DNA of 64,000 nt, from positions 62,001 through 126,000 of the forward strand of contig JASUTE010000003.1 of NCBI GenBank assembly GCA_030445745.1, in the 5' to 3' direction. Below the pieces are notes generated by a model. That model worked only from the letters and a program-made list of their open reading frames with translations. It did no database searches and was not told the origin of the DNA. This document shows, one piece after another, positions 45,287-54,506 of this stretch. Source of the DNA: Candidatus Cloacimonadota bacterium (GTDB taxonomy: Bacteria > Cloacimonadota > Cloacimonadia > Cloacimonadales > TCS61). The position numbers and the translations under genes are program-made. The stretch's first letter is position 1, and each line of letters begins with the position of its first letter.

Positions 45287-46462
45287 CTACTTATACTCCA
45301 CAGCTTCTATTATTATTTCTTTATTTATTCCATCTCTTATTATCTGCAAAACTATACTTTCGCCTACCGTAATATCGGCAACAGCTAACTGCGCCGATTC
45401 TACATCAGTAACCTTGTATTCGTTTATTGCTACTATTATATCGCCTTTTTGCAAGCCTGCTTTAGCTGCAGGAGTATTTTTGTCAATGGAAGTAACAATA
45501 ATTCCCTCATCAGTGGAAAGACCATAATACTCCGCCAGGGCTGGATTTAGATCTTGAACTCCGAAATCTAGCCATATTTGCCTGATTTCACCATATTTAA
45601 TCAACTCGCGGGAGCGTTTTTTTACCCTATTTATTGGAATTGCGAAACCTAAACCGATATTTCCACCCGATTCAGATAGAATAAAGGCGTTCAAACCAAT
45701 AACTTCGCCATAAATATTTACTAGTGGACCTCCGCTATTCCCCGGATTAATAGCTGCATCAGTTTGAATCATTTTCCGATAGATCTTGCCGTTTCTATCC
45801 TGGGCAAAATCACGGTTCACAGCCGAAATTACTCCCACCGAAACACTTGGTTTGCTATCTTTTATCAGAAATCCGTAAGGGTTACCCACAGCTATCACCC
45901 ATTCACCAATAATTAGGTCATCTGAATTCCCCAGTTTGGCTACTGGTAAGTCCTTTCCTTCAATCTTCAAAACAGCAATATCGTAAATACTGTCTGTTCC
46001 AATAAGCTCGGCTTCAAACTGGCGATTATCTTCCAAAATAACCTTGATTTTAGTAGCTCCTTCTACCACGTGCGCATTGGTAAGAATATAACCTTCTTTG
46101 CTAAAAATAACGCCTGAACCAATACTTTTAATATTCTGCGGTATTTCATCATAAAAACCAAAGAAAAAACTCAATCGCCGGCGTACATAGCGGGTTTTAA
46201 TTACATTCACACTTACCACAGTTGGCTCTACTTTTTCTACAGCTCTGGTGATAGCTGTTCGGCGTGTTACTTCCAATACCTGTAAATCTTCCTGTTTGTA
46301 ACTTGGCTGAACTGCGCTTTCTGACTTTGCTACAGCCTCTTCTTCCATCTCCTGCTGTAATTCTTGGGGTAATTCCCGCGGTTCTGGTTCTTTATAATGC
46401 TGATATAAGATTATAGCAACTAAAACCAAAAATATTATTAAAATTACATTGTTGCGTCGCAT
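45287..46462 (-). CDS. HtrA/Deg-family serine protease with PDZ domain
   Basis: A 391-residue periplasmic protease anchored by an N-terminal helix (6-20). The trypsin-like triad is visible: His131 in LTNAHVV, Asp161 in YDIAVLKI and Ser243 in GNSGGP. One PDZ domain follows (about 300-388: GIIVTSIDKNTPAAKAGLQKGDIIVAINEY). One PDZ and a membrane anchor make it DegS-like in layout. It may control envelope quality or release a regulator. It lies between the TolC-type and adaptor genes with eight-base gaps. Confidence 0.93.
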   Translation of the reverse strand: MRRNNVILIIFLVLVAIILYQHYKEPEPRELPQELQQEMEEEAVAKSESAVQPSYKQEDLQVLEVTRRTAITRAVEKVEPTVVSVNVIKTRYVRRRLSFFFGFYDEIPQNIKSIGSGVIFSKEGYILTNAHVVEGATKIKVILEDNRQFEAELIGTDSIYDIAVLKIEGKDLPVAKLGNSDDLIIGEWVIAVGNPYGFLIKDSKPSVSVGVISAVNRDFAQDRNGKIYRKMIQTDAAINPGNSGGPLVNIYGEVIGLNAFILSESGGNIGLGFAIPINRVKKRSRELIKYGEIRQIWLDFGVQDLNPALAEYYGLSTDEGIIVTSIDKNTPAAKAGLQKGDIIVAINEYKVTDVESAQLAVADITVGESIVLQIIRDGINKEIIIEAVEYK

Positions 46463-46470
46463 TTAAGCTC

Positions 46471-47700
46471 CTACCATCTACCTAATATTTTTTGTGAAAG
46501 TAGCAAATTCCGTTCTTCTTGTTTGCGGAATAGTTGATAATAATTTTTGTTATAATTTAGCTGGGCATTTAAGTAATCCAGTCTGCTTTTATCTAAGTCC
46601 AACAAGTTAATCAAGCCCAACTTGAATTGCTCTTCAGCTTTTTCCAAATTTTTGCGTGCCAAAGTTATTTTTTTCTCGTAAAGTTTTACAGATTTTTCCA
46701 AAGTAGCTATATCGCTGTTTAAATTCTCCAATTCTGTTTGATATTTCTTCTGGGTGCGATCTAAAGCTATCTGCTGTATTTTTAAATTACGTTTTTGCTG
46801 TCCATGATTTTCGTATTTATGGAAAAGGTCGAATAAAGAATAGCTAAAAGAAAGAGATAGCGTAGTAGAATCTTCATAATCATCCCAATCGTTATAATCT
46901 GCAATAGTGGGTTTATCGTAATTGTAGCTGTAGCCCAGAGAAAAGGAGGGTAGGAAGTTAAGTTTTTGTTCAAATAGGCTTAATTTAGTGCTTTTAATAT
47001 TGTTTTGCTGTCTGGTAATCTCCAAATTGGTTTTGAAATCCTCTACCAACTTGTATTCGGGCATATCTGGTTCTTTAAGTTCCCAACCATCATCTTCAAT
47101 GTTCAAATAATTAAACAGTTCTTTTCTACTTGTTTTCAAGCTATTCTTCGCTTCTAACACAGCAATTTCGTAATCAATTAAATCTATTTCACTTTGTTGC
47201 AACTCTAATTCAGATTTTTTACCTACTTCGTACATGATTTCTATCTGGTTTTTTATTTTTTTTTGCAGCTCAATATTTTTTTGTTGTATTTGCAAAGCTT
47301 TCTTGCTTTCCAAAATAGTTAGGTAGTAAGAAACTATGTTATAAGCAATCTGTTTGCGAGTATCTTGCCAGGTATATTCCGCATTTTCTTTGTTCAATAG
47401 ACCTCTACGAATATTAAAATAGGTAGGTTCATTTAAATAAATACTCTTAGAAATACTAAAACCAGCACTTTTAGTCCAGGCGTTGTTATCGTATCTATTA
47501 TTGGAAGCATTCAAATTAGCTGATGGCAAAATTTCCCAGTAATTATTACGTAAACTGGATTTAGCATTCTGCAATTCCTGTTGCTGAGAAAGAATTTGGT
47601 GGGAATTTTGCATTCCTATCTCTATCATATCTGGCAAATTGTACTCTTTCGCAAAAAGCAAAACTGGCATAATTACCATCATCAGTAAAATTTTCTTCAT
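46471..47700 (-). CDS. TolC-family outer-membrane efflux protein
   Basis: A 409-residue protein with a signal peptide (1-17) and the long helical repeats of TolC proteins. Two halves are seen: ALQIQQKNIELQKKIKNQIEIMYEVGKKSELELQQSEIDL and the matching LARKNLEKAEEQFKLGLINLLDLDKSRLDYLNAQLNYNKN, with membrane strands such as LSLSFSYSLFDLFHK. It would give the outer-membrane exit for the adaptor encoded two genes downstream. Confidence 0.88.
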   Translation of the reverse strand: MKKILLMMVIMPVLLFAKEYNLPDMIEIGMQNSHQILSQQQELQNAKSSLRNNYWEILPSANLNASNNRYDNNAWTKSAGFSISKSIYLNEPTYFNIRRGLLNKENAEYTWQDTRKQIAYNIVSYYLTILESKKALQIQQKNIELQKKIKNQIEIMYEVGKKSELELQQSEIDLIDYEIAVLEAKNSLKTSRKELFNYLNIEDDGWELKEPDMPEYKLVEDFKTNLEITRQQNNIKSTKLSLFEQKLNFLPSFSLGYSYNYDKPTIADYNDWDDYEDSTTLSLSFSYSLFDLFHKYENHGQQKRNLKIQQIALDRTQKKYQTELENLNSDIATLEKSVKLYEKKITLARKNLEKAEEQFKLGLINLLDLDKSRLDYLNAQLNYNKNYYQLFRKQEERNLLLSQKILGRW

Positions 47701-47710
47701 TCAGGTCTCC

Positions 47711-48292
47711 TTATTTTGGTATTATTAAGAAAAATATCATATTTGCAATTCCGATTAAGAAATAGAAGGAAAGCACTACTATAAGCATATATTTGTAAAC
47801 ATATTTATTAAAATATTCCTCTAAAATCTCTAAACTTATTTTTTCGTCTAAGAGGGCAATATAGTGTTTTACGTTCAATTTTTGTAGTAAGAAGGGCACA
47901 AAACTACGCAGAAAACCACGCGTAATTTCAAAAACCAGCAATGCAACGCTGTGACGCAATTTTGTTTTAATAAAGGAAGGCAGAAATTTTATTTCTTCCA
48001 AAGAAGCTAATTGCTGCCATGCTTTTTCGTAGATCTGATCTTCCCAATCGCTTATCATATTGTTTTGAGAATAGTTTTGGCAGGCAGTTAAGTAATCGTG
48101 CAGAGATACTTCTATCTTTTCCATTAGTATATTTCTGTATTTAGGTACCAGACCTGGAGTTAGAGGAATTTGTTTTTTAAACCAGAACTTTGGTTGGCGA
48201 GGACGAAATAAAATAAATTTAATAATACAAACAAGGCAATAAGCCAAGACTACATTAAAAACTATAAATAATAAAGATTTTAGAAAAGTCAT
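47711..48292 (-). CDS. DUF445-like membrane protein, short form
   Basis: A 193-residue protein with helices at both ends (about 1-27 and 165-190). The early [25 protein letters not shown] is the usual DUF445 opening after the first helix. Full DUF445 proteins are about 380-420 residues, so this is roughly half size, with a mostly helical middle. The function is unknown. It overlaps the start region of the small Cys-rich gene by four bases. Confidence 0.65.
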   Translation of the reverse strand: MTFLKSLLFIVFNVVLAYCLVCIIKFILFRPRQPKFWFKKQIPLTPGLVPKYRNILMEKIEVSLHDYLTACQNYSQNNMISDWEDQIYEKAWQQLASLEEIKFLPSFIKTKLRHSVALLVFEITRGFLRSFVPFLLQKLNVKHYIALLDEKISLEILEEYFNKYVYKYMLIVVLSFYFLIGIANMIFFLIIPK

Positions 48293-48492
48293 ATTTTGCC
48301 TCTATTATAAAGTTCTACGAAATAGCTTATAGAGCGATCGTATGTTTTTTCGGCTTCTGGTGGGAAATAACAGGCCGGCAATTCTCTTCGCTGCCAGTGC
48401 GAACGAATACATTCACAGCACACTCCCTGGCGTGAACAAGGATAGGAGCAATTACACTCCTGTAAATTCAATTCTTTATTATTGCAATTCAT
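48289..48492 (-). CDS. Small Cys-rich protein (DUF6485-like)
   Basis: A 67-residue protein with eight Cys, most in the first half ([16 protein letters not shown]), then [18 protein letters not shown]. This pattern matches a small protein family found in anaerobes (DUF6485). The Cys arrangement suggests a bound metal, most likely zinc or iron-sulfur, but no role is known. AGGAG precedes the ATG. Confidence 0.75.
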   Translation of the reverse strand: MNCNNKELNLQECNCSYPCSRQGVCCECIRSHWQRRELPACYFPPEAEKTYDRSISYFVELYNRGKI

Positions 48493-48504
48493 AAAATCTC
48501 CTTT

Positions 48505-49476
48505 TTATTCGGTGTAAAAAAACTTCTGCAGCCATTGCAAGGTATACTGCATGTCATCTGGCAATTTTGTTTCCAAATGCAAGTTTTTTTTGGTAATAGG
48601 ATGCCTGAATTGTAGTTTAAATGCATGTAAAGCCTGTCTTTGCAAATGGTTGGCTAAAAGATATTTTGCCTTCTTTTTTAAATTCTCGGGCAGATAGGTT
48701 AGCGTTCTTTTCAGGCTAGAGTAAACAGGATCGCCCAAAATGGGGCAGTTTATGTGCGAAAAATGGACACGTATCTGGTGAGTTCGTCCTGTTTCCAATT
48801 CTATTTCCAAGTAGGAAAAAAAATCATACTTTTTCAGAACTTTATAGTGTGTTATTGCCTGACGACCAGTGTTGCTAACCGTCATTTTAGTACGATTGGT
48901 TTTGCTTCTATTTAATTTAGTGCTAATCGTACCAGCATCGCTAGTGGGAATACCCACCGAAATAGCGCGGTATGTCTTTTTTATTTTCTTTTCTTGGAAT
49001 AGTTGGGAAAGGAGCGCCTGGGTTTTATCATCTTTGGCTACTATTAGCAAGCCAGTTGTGTCCTTATCCAATCGATGTACTATTCCGGGACGTAGATCTT
49101 CATAACCGCTAGCTAGCTCATCTTTAAAGTGATACACAAGACCATTCACAATGGTACCAGCGGGATTGCCTGCCCCGGGATGCACAACAATACCAGCAGG
49201 CTTGTTGATTACCGCCAGATATTCATCTTCATAAACAAATTCCAGTGGGATTCGTTGCGGTTGCACTTTATTTGGATTCTGAGCTGGAATCTCTATCTCT
49301 ATCTCATCTTCTGGATTCAATTTATAGCTCTTTTTCACTTTTTGTCCATTCACACAAATCTTACCTGTGGCAATTAGTTTATCTATAAAACTACGAGAAT
49401 AGAGCTCTTTTATCTGGGCTTCTGCCAAATATTTATCAATTCTACTCTGAACTTTTTTCCGATACTTTATCTTCAT
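48505..49476 (-). CDS. rluD: RluD-family 23S rRNA pseudouridine synthase
   Basis: A 323-residue protein with an N-terminal S4 RNA-binding domain (residues about 10-65) and the pseudouridine synthase domain. The catalytic Asp lies in GIVHRLDKDTTGLLIVAK; INKPAGIVVHPGAGN and ETGRTHQIRVHFSH are also standard. It probably modifies helix 69 of 23S rRNA. The first codons overlap the PAS gene by 35 bases. The ATG has only AGAAGG immediately before it, a poor spacing. Confidence 0.9.
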   Translation of the reverse strand: MKIKYRKKVQSRIDKYLAEAQIKELYSRSFIDKLIATGKICVNGQKVKKSYKLNPEDEIEIEIPAQNPNKVQPQRIPLEFVYEDEYLAVINKPAGIVVHPGAGNPAGTIVNGLVYHFKDELASGYEDLRPGIVHRLDKDTTGLLIVAKDDKTQALLSQLFQEKKIKKTYRAISVGIPTSDAGTISTKLNRSKTNRTKMTVSNTGRQAITHYKVLKKYDFFSYLEIELETGRTHQIRVHFSHINCPILGDPVYSSLKRTLTYLPENLKKKAKYLLANHLQRQALHAFKLQFRHPITKKNLHLETKLPDDMQYTLQWLQKFFYTE

Positions 49477-50233
49477 CCTTCTGCTTTTTCTGTTTTTTCT
49501 CTATTTGAATATTTCTAACACTTATCACAGCACCAGTTGCTTTTCCTTCATCATCTCTTACAATTGCACTGTCTAAGGTAACATGTCTTTTCAAATCTGC
49601 TATGAAAAACTGCACCGGATCTTGTTTAGATTTTTTATCTAAAACTGTAATTACATATTTTTTTAAATTTTTTTCCAAAACTGGGGGAAGATTAGAATCT
49701 ACCAAATTGGATTTTTCGACAATACTGGGAAATACTTGAGCACATAGTTCGTTCATATAAACGATATTTCCTTTTAAATCAAGAATCATAATACCTTCCT
49801 GGGCTAGTTTCAAAAGAGCATTGATGCGGTTATGATGCTCTACAATTTTGGCTTTTTTCAATTTATCGAACCTATACACAGCCTGCAACATTTTCTGGAT
49901 AGAGAGAAATATGCTATAAATTTCTTTATCTGTGTGTTTTTTGAAATATTCCATATCTATTTCTAAGTTGTAGCGTCCTTTAGCTATCTCGTTTAGCACA
50001 TTATGTATTTCGGAAAAGGATTTACGCATAAAAACTGGGATATAGAAAAACAGGACAACTAAAAGCAAAAATTGCAAAAAAATAGCGATGAGAACGATAT
50101 TTTGAACATTCTTCACTAGGTCATCATTCTGTATTCCTCCCACCAAATTCAAAACTACTAAGCCCTGGATGAGTGTAATGAGAAATACCAAGAGTATTAT
50201 TAGCCTAATTTTACCGGTAAAAGTTTGTTTCAT
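49442..50233 (-). CDS. Membrane PAS-domain protein without output domain
   Basis: A 263-residue protein with two membrane helices (about 8-28 and 43-66), a HAMP-like linker (MRKSFSEIHNVLNEIAKGRYNLEI) and a coiled stretch. A PAS domain follows (about 135-240: ALLKLAQEGIMILDLKGNIVYMNELCAQVF). The last 20 residues are Lys/Glu-rich. No His-kinase, cyclase or methyl-accepting domain follows, so either it works with a partner or it has lost its output. It starts two bases after the TrkA-type gene. Confidence 0.75.
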   Translation of the reverse strand: MKQTFTGKIRLIILLVFLITLIQGLVVLNLVGGIQNDDLVKNVQNIVLIAIFLQFLLLVVLFFYIPVFMRKSFSEIHNVLNEIAKGRYNLEIDMEYFKKHTDKEIYSIFLSIQKMLQAVYRFDKLKKAKIVEHHNRINALLKLAQEGIMILDLKGNIVYMNELCAQVFPSIVEKSNLVDSNLPPVLEKNLKKYVITVLDKKSKQDPVQFFIADLKRHVTLDSAIVRDDEGKATGAVISVRNIQIEKKQKKQKDEDKVSEKSSE

Positions 50234-50234
50234 G

Positions 50235-50936
50235 CTATGCCTTCCCTTCTGTTTCTTTAATTAGTTTGTTAATCCTATTTTTAGGACCGATAAGGACTAA
50301 TATATCACCTTCATTTACTCTGTCGTTAGCACCAGGCATATCATTTATCTTGTTTTCTACTTCGTTTTCACCCTCTTCGGTCACTGTTTCTGCTTTATAT
50401 TTTATAGCCACCACATTCACACCTTTTTTAGTAGGAAGAGCTAATTCTTGCAAGGTTTTGCCTACCCATTCTTCAGGGACCACCATATCGATGATGACAT
50501 GACCGCTGGAAAGATCGATATATTCCAATATATTGCTAGAAATAAGCGAATTAGCCAGTTGTGTACCTATCTGTTCTTCAGGAAAAATAATATTCTGGAT
50601 GCCCAATAACCGTAAAATGCGAGCATGGACTTTGCTGTCTACTTTGGCGTAAATATTGCTTATACCAAGTTTTTTCAAGATAACACTGGTAAGAACACTA
50701 ACTTCGATATTATTACCAATTGCCAAAACAACAGCATCCATATCTTGGATGCCGTGCTGTCGTAGTGCTGTTTCATCTGTACTATTAAGGTGAATAGGTG
50801 AACTAACCAGCCCAGTTACTTCTTCTATCAGCTTTTCGTCATTATCAATAGCAATTACCTCTGCACCATTTTCATAAAGCGTGGTTGCTACGGTTTTTCC
50901 AAACTTTCCTAATCCTATGACTGCAAAACGTGCCAT
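50235..50936 (-). CDS. TrkA/KtrA-type potassium-channel regulator
   Basis: The ATG at 50936 has AAAGGAG six bases before it; an in-frame TTG 21 bases earlier is less likely. The 233-residue protein has an RCK-N Rossmann domain (MARFAVIGLGKFGKTVATTL, GAEVIAIDNDEKLIEEV) and an RCK-C domain (about 145-230). This is the KtrA/TrkA cytosolic ring that binds NAD or nucleotides and gates a KtrB/TrkH potassium channel. No channel gene is in this window. A 49-residue membrane peptide is encoded directly upstream. Confidence 0.9.
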   Translation of the reverse strand: MARFAVIGLGKFGKTVATTLYENGAEVIAIDNDEKLIEEVTGLVSSPIHLNSTDETALRQHGIQDMDAVVLAIGNNIEVSVLTSVILKKLGISNIYAKVDSKVHARILRLLGIQNIIFPEEQIGTQLANSLISSNILEYIDLSSGHVIIDMVVPEEWVGKTLQELALPTKKGVNVVAIKYKAETVTEEGENEVENKINDMPGANDRVNEGDILVLIGPKNRINKLIKETEGKA

Positions 50937-50949
50937 AAAATCTCCTTTT

Positions 50950-51099
50950 TTATCCAATCCCGATTTTTTCTTCTATATAATGGGAATCAACTTTAGCTTT
51001 AGTTTCCGAAATAGCGAATATTAAAGTTAAGTAAAGAATTGCTGCTAGAGTAAGTAATAAAAAAATAGCATTCTCTATTTTTTCAAATATTTGTTTCAT
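50950..51099 (-). CDS. Small single-pass membrane protein, 49 residues
   Basis: This short gene starts at an ATG that overlaps the TGA of adk (ATGA) and ends 13 bases before the trkA ATG. It encodes MKQIFEKIENAIF, then a hydrophobic helix (about 11-30, LLLTLAAILYLTLIFAI), and a short charged tail (SETKAKVDSHYIEEKIGIG). The overlap with adk, the helix bordered by charges, and the fit between two real genes support coding. No homologue is recognised. It may assist the potassium channel controlled by the next gene; that is a guess from position. Confidence 0.6.
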   Translation of the reverse strand: MKQIFEKIENAIFLLLTLAAILYLTLIFAISETKAKVDSHYIEEKIGIG

Positions 51100-51719
51100 T
51101 TTTTAATTTCTTCTATAACATTTTTGTGTATAACTTCTAACGGTCTATCAGCATCCAAATCCACAAAGCGGCATTTTTCTTTTAAAATTGGTATCACTTT
51201 TTTGGTAGTTTTATGAAACTCTTCTATCCTTTTTTCTATAGCTTCTTTCTTATCATCATCTCGTTGTACTAATTCCCCTCCACATAAATCACAAATTCCA
51301 TCTTGTTTGGGCGGATTGAAAAGCAGATTATAATCTTTATGACAACTACTACAATGCCGGCGTGCTTGAATTCTGGTAATAGCAACACTTTTGGGTAATT
51401 TCAGGTTAAAGCAAATATCAATTGTAAATTTATCCAGTAAAAAATAAGCTTGTTTTTCAGTTCTTGGAAAACCATCTAAAATGAAACCCCGAGTAGCATT
51501 TTGCAAGGCAGGTTCAATCATCTTAAAAACAAATTCATCAGGAACCAACTTCCCTTTGTTGATAAAATCCTCTGCTTGCTTTCCTAATTTTGTCTGTTTC
51601 GCTATATGCTCACGAAATTTTTCGCCCACGTTGATATGAGGCCAACCAAACTTTTCGCTAAGCAGCTTCGCTTGGGTGCCTTTGCCACTTCCCTGAACTC
51701 CTAAAAAGATTACATTCAT
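51096..51719 (-). CDS. adk: Adenylate kinase, zinc-type
   Basis: A 207-residue kinase from the ATG before MNVIFLGVQGSGKGTQ; longer in-frame starts add residues before the normal beginning. The Walker A is GVQGSGKGT, FILDGFPRT is the AMP-site block, and the lid has four Cys in CSSCHKDYNLL and CDLCGGELV, so it binds zinc. It interconverts ATP, AMP and ADP. It begins the long leftward run and overlaps the 49-residue gene by four bases. Confidence 0.95.
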   Translation of the reverse strand: MNVIFLGVQGSGKGTQAKLLSEKFGWPHINVGEKFREHIAKQTKLGKQAEDFINKGKLVPDEFVFKMIEPALQNATRGFILDGFPRTEKQAYFLLDKFTIDICFNLKLPKSVAITRIQARRHCSSCHKDYNLLFNPPKQDGICDLCGGELVQRDDDKKEAIEKRIEEFHKTTKKVIPILKEKCRFVDLDADRPLEVIHKNVIEEIKK

Positions 51720-51929
51720 GTCAAACATCCCTATTTGCATATTTTATGTAAAATCTATTCTAGTCACTTTTATCGTCAAGTTTTACCTTCTTTTTAACAA
51801 ATGTTTTGTAAAATAATCTGCCAACTTTTAGTTATTAAATTATTTTAGGTTGGAAGTTTGTATTTTATTTCTTGACTTTACCAAGCTAATTCACAAATTT
51901 TCTCAAAACGATAATTTGGGAGATAGACG

Positions 51930-54506
51930 ATGAACTTAAAACCGCAACCTTTTGTAAACAAAAGAGATAATTCCATAATAGCATTTTTAATCTTTGTGGG
52001 AACACTGGTGGTGTATTGGCTCACTCTGGCGCGCTCTCTTTCTTTTTGGGATGCTGGAGAATATATCACTTGTAGCAGTATTTTAGGTATACCGCACCCG
52101 CCTGGAAACCCTTTTTACATTCTACTAGGTCGCTTTTCCACCATCTTGGGATTAGGAGTACCGCATGCTCAGGCAGTCAATTTCCTTTCCGCTGTGCTGG
52201 CTTCTTTAGCAGTTATGTTTACCTACCTGTTTACTGTAAAGCTCATCTCGATGTGGCTGCAAAACCCCAAACAAGCGTATAAGGCATATTTAGGTGGTTT
52301 TCTGGCAGCCTTTTACACAGCTTTTTCCTATACATTTTGGACAAATGCAATAGAAGCAGAAGTTTACTCTGGACTAGCATTTATTATTAATCTTATAGTC
52401 TGGTTAACCCTGGTGTGGGTGGAAAAATCTCGCGATTTTTCTCATCAAAATATCCTTCTGCTCATTATCTACGTATTCTTTTTAGGGTTTGGAATTCACC
52501 AAACTTCCTTACAAATTGCTCCAGCTATCCTTTTCATAGTTGTATACCCTCTGCTACGAGATAACATCGGATCCAAAGAGTTTTGGAGTCGTTTAATCAT
52601 CTACCTTATCTCCCTAATTGGCATCTACCTTATTTTTAATGCTGTTGGCAAACAACTCCAAATTCCAGCTCTTTCCAAGTATATGTTTGCTTTAGGCTCG
52701 GTTGCGCTTATGTACTATCATCTAAAGGAAAAATTTCAAAAGAAAATCTGGCTTTTAGGTATTTTATTTATTCTGGTTGGACTAAGCAGCCACATTTATC
52801 TGTTAGTTCGCTCTGAACTGCAACCATTTATAAATGAAGGCAATCCTCATAATATTCCTATGTTTATAGAATATGTGCTTAGAAAACAATATGGCTCTAC
52901 CAGCATGTTTGTACGCCGTGCCTCTTTTATCTATCAGCTAAAAGACCAATTTTTAAAATATTTTAGCTGGCAATTTTTCAATACTGAGGTTATAGCCTAT
53001 TTCTTGCAAATTCCGCAACGATTTGTACAGTTTTTAGCTAATCTGATAGTTACTCTGCTAGGAATTGGCGGAGCTTATTATCACTATAAAAAAAACAAAC
53101 ATTCCTTTGCCTATATGTTAGCTCTATTTCTTATGGCTTCCATTGCAATGGTATTTGTTCTCAACCTTTCCGATGCCGAGGTAAGAGAACGTGATTATTT
53201 CTTTGTCACAGCTTACAACTTCTGGGCAGTTTGGTTAGCTATTGGTTCTTTGGCAATAGTGAATTTCTTCCGCAAAAATAAAAAGATCTTCGGCTATTTA
53301 GCTATTATTTTAGTTATCATGCTTCCTACCATAAATCTGTTTTCCCAATATAAAATCCACGATCGTTCTGAAGAATATATAGCTTTAGATTATGGCCAAA
53401 ATATTCTAAACAGTGTGGAAAAGAACGCGATAATTTTTACAAATGGCGATAACGACACCTTCCCAGCCTGGTATGCACAAGCTGTATTCGATCCCAAAGC
53501 TACTGAATATATTCCGGAAACAGACAATGAATATCACCCAGATAAGCAGGCACAAGAAGCTATCTCTACTGCTATGGCTTATAAAAATGAACAATGTAAG
53601 GGAATTAGAAAAGATGTAACTATAGCTAATTTGAGCCTTCTTAATACCGGCTGGTATATAAAGCAACTACGCGATTTGGAAGGTGTGATGTTCGTATTAA
53701 GAAACCGCTCTGGTAAACCACTTCCTATTGAAAAACAAAATGAATATATCGAAGGTTGCGAAACTATGCGCAGCTCTCCGCTCTCTCCTAAAATAGTGCC
53801 CCAAGATATCAGTCTACCTGTTTCTACCGATTTCCCTGATAAATCTTTTGTTGTTAACTTCCCTAAAGATAAAATATTATACACAAAAGACTTGGCAGTG
53901 TTACAGATAATTAAAGATAATTATGGCAAACGACCCATTTATTTTGCCGTAACAGTAGGAGATGTGGTTGGTTTCGATAAATATCTGAAAAATGAAGGTA
54001 TGGTGGATAGATTGGTAACCGAAAAAGCTGAATATAACTACGATATAGATAGAATCACCACCAACATCGATTCTGTTTATTCCTACCGCGGTATTTTTGA
54101 TGAGACAGTTTACAAGGATAGAAATATGTCCCGTCTGTTGAATAACTACGGTGCTTCTTTTATGCGTGCTTCTCAATACTACCATCAACACGACGATTAT
54201 GAAAATGCCATAAAATATATGAGACGTGGCATGGATTTTATTCAGCAACAACAAAGATTTAATTCCAGTTTAGCTAGGCTTTATTTGGAATACAGCTACC
54301 AGCTAATAGAAAAAGACAGTACCAAAGCTGCTTTCGATAAATTGGAAACAGCGGTAGAGTTAGATCCAAGTAATCAATATCTGCCAGGAATAATTTCCGA
54401 ATATGCTCGGATAACAAATGATTTTGAACGTGCTAAGCAAATATTGGAGAAAACCAATCTGGATTCTAGCTTAAAGAAAAACTTTTTTGAAAGATTAAAA
54501 CCATAA
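51930..54506 (+). CDS. DUF2723 membrane protein with C-terminal TPR
   Basis: An 858-residue protein. Residues 1-480 hold about eleven to twelve helices with the DUF2723 signature SLSFWDAGEYITCSSILGIPHPPGNPFY near 35-62. A soluble region follows (480-720), and the last 140 residues show TPR-like helices (YENAIKYMRRGMDF, TKAAFDKLETAVELDPSNQYLP). The family resembles PMT/GT-C glycosyltransferases, which use lipid-linked sugars outside the membrane, but the DUF2723 acceptor is not generally known. GGGAG lies before the ATG. The start of uvrA overlaps its stop by one base. Confidence 0.85.
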   Translation: MNLKPQPFVNKRDNSIIAFLIFVGTLVVYWLTLARSLSFWDAGEYITCSSILGIPHPPGNPFYILLGRFSTILGLGVPHAQAVNFLSAVLASLAVMFTYLFTVKLISMWLQNPKQAYKAYLGGFLAAFYTAFSYTFWTNAIEAEVYSGLAFIINLIVWLTLVWVEKSRDFSHQNILLLIIYVFFLGFGIHQTSLQIAPAILFIVVYPLLRDNIGSKEFWSRLIIYLISLIGIYLIFNAVGKQLQIPALSKYMFALGSVALMYYHLKEKFQKKIWLLGILFILVGLSSHIYLLVRSELQPFINEGNPHNIPMFIEYVLRKQYGSTSMFVRRASFIYQLKDQFLKYFSWQFFNTEVIAYFLQIPQRFVQFLANLIVTLLGIGGAYYHYKKNKHSFAYMLALFLMASIAMVFVLNLSDAEVRERDYFFVTAYNFWAVWLAIGSLAIVNFFRKNKKIFGYLAIILVIMLPTINLFSQYKIHDRSEEYIALDYGQNILNSVEKNAIIFTNGDNDTFPAWYAQAVFDPKATEYIPETDNEYHPDKQAQEAISTAMAYKNEQCKGIRKDVTIANLSLLNTGWYIKQLRDLEGVMFVLRNRSGKPLPIEKQNEYIEGCETMRSSPLSPKIVPQDISLPVSTDFPDKSFVVNFPKDKILYTKDLAVLQIIKDNYGKRPIYFAVTVGDVVGFDKYLKNEGMVDRLVTEKAEYNYDIDRITTNIDSVYSYRGIFDETVYKDRNMSRLLNNYGASFMRASQYYHQHDDYENAIKYMRRGMDFIQQQQRFNSSLARLYLEYSYQLIEKDSTKAAFDKLETAVELDPSNQYLPGIISEYARITNDFERAKQILEKTNLDSSLKKNFFERLKP

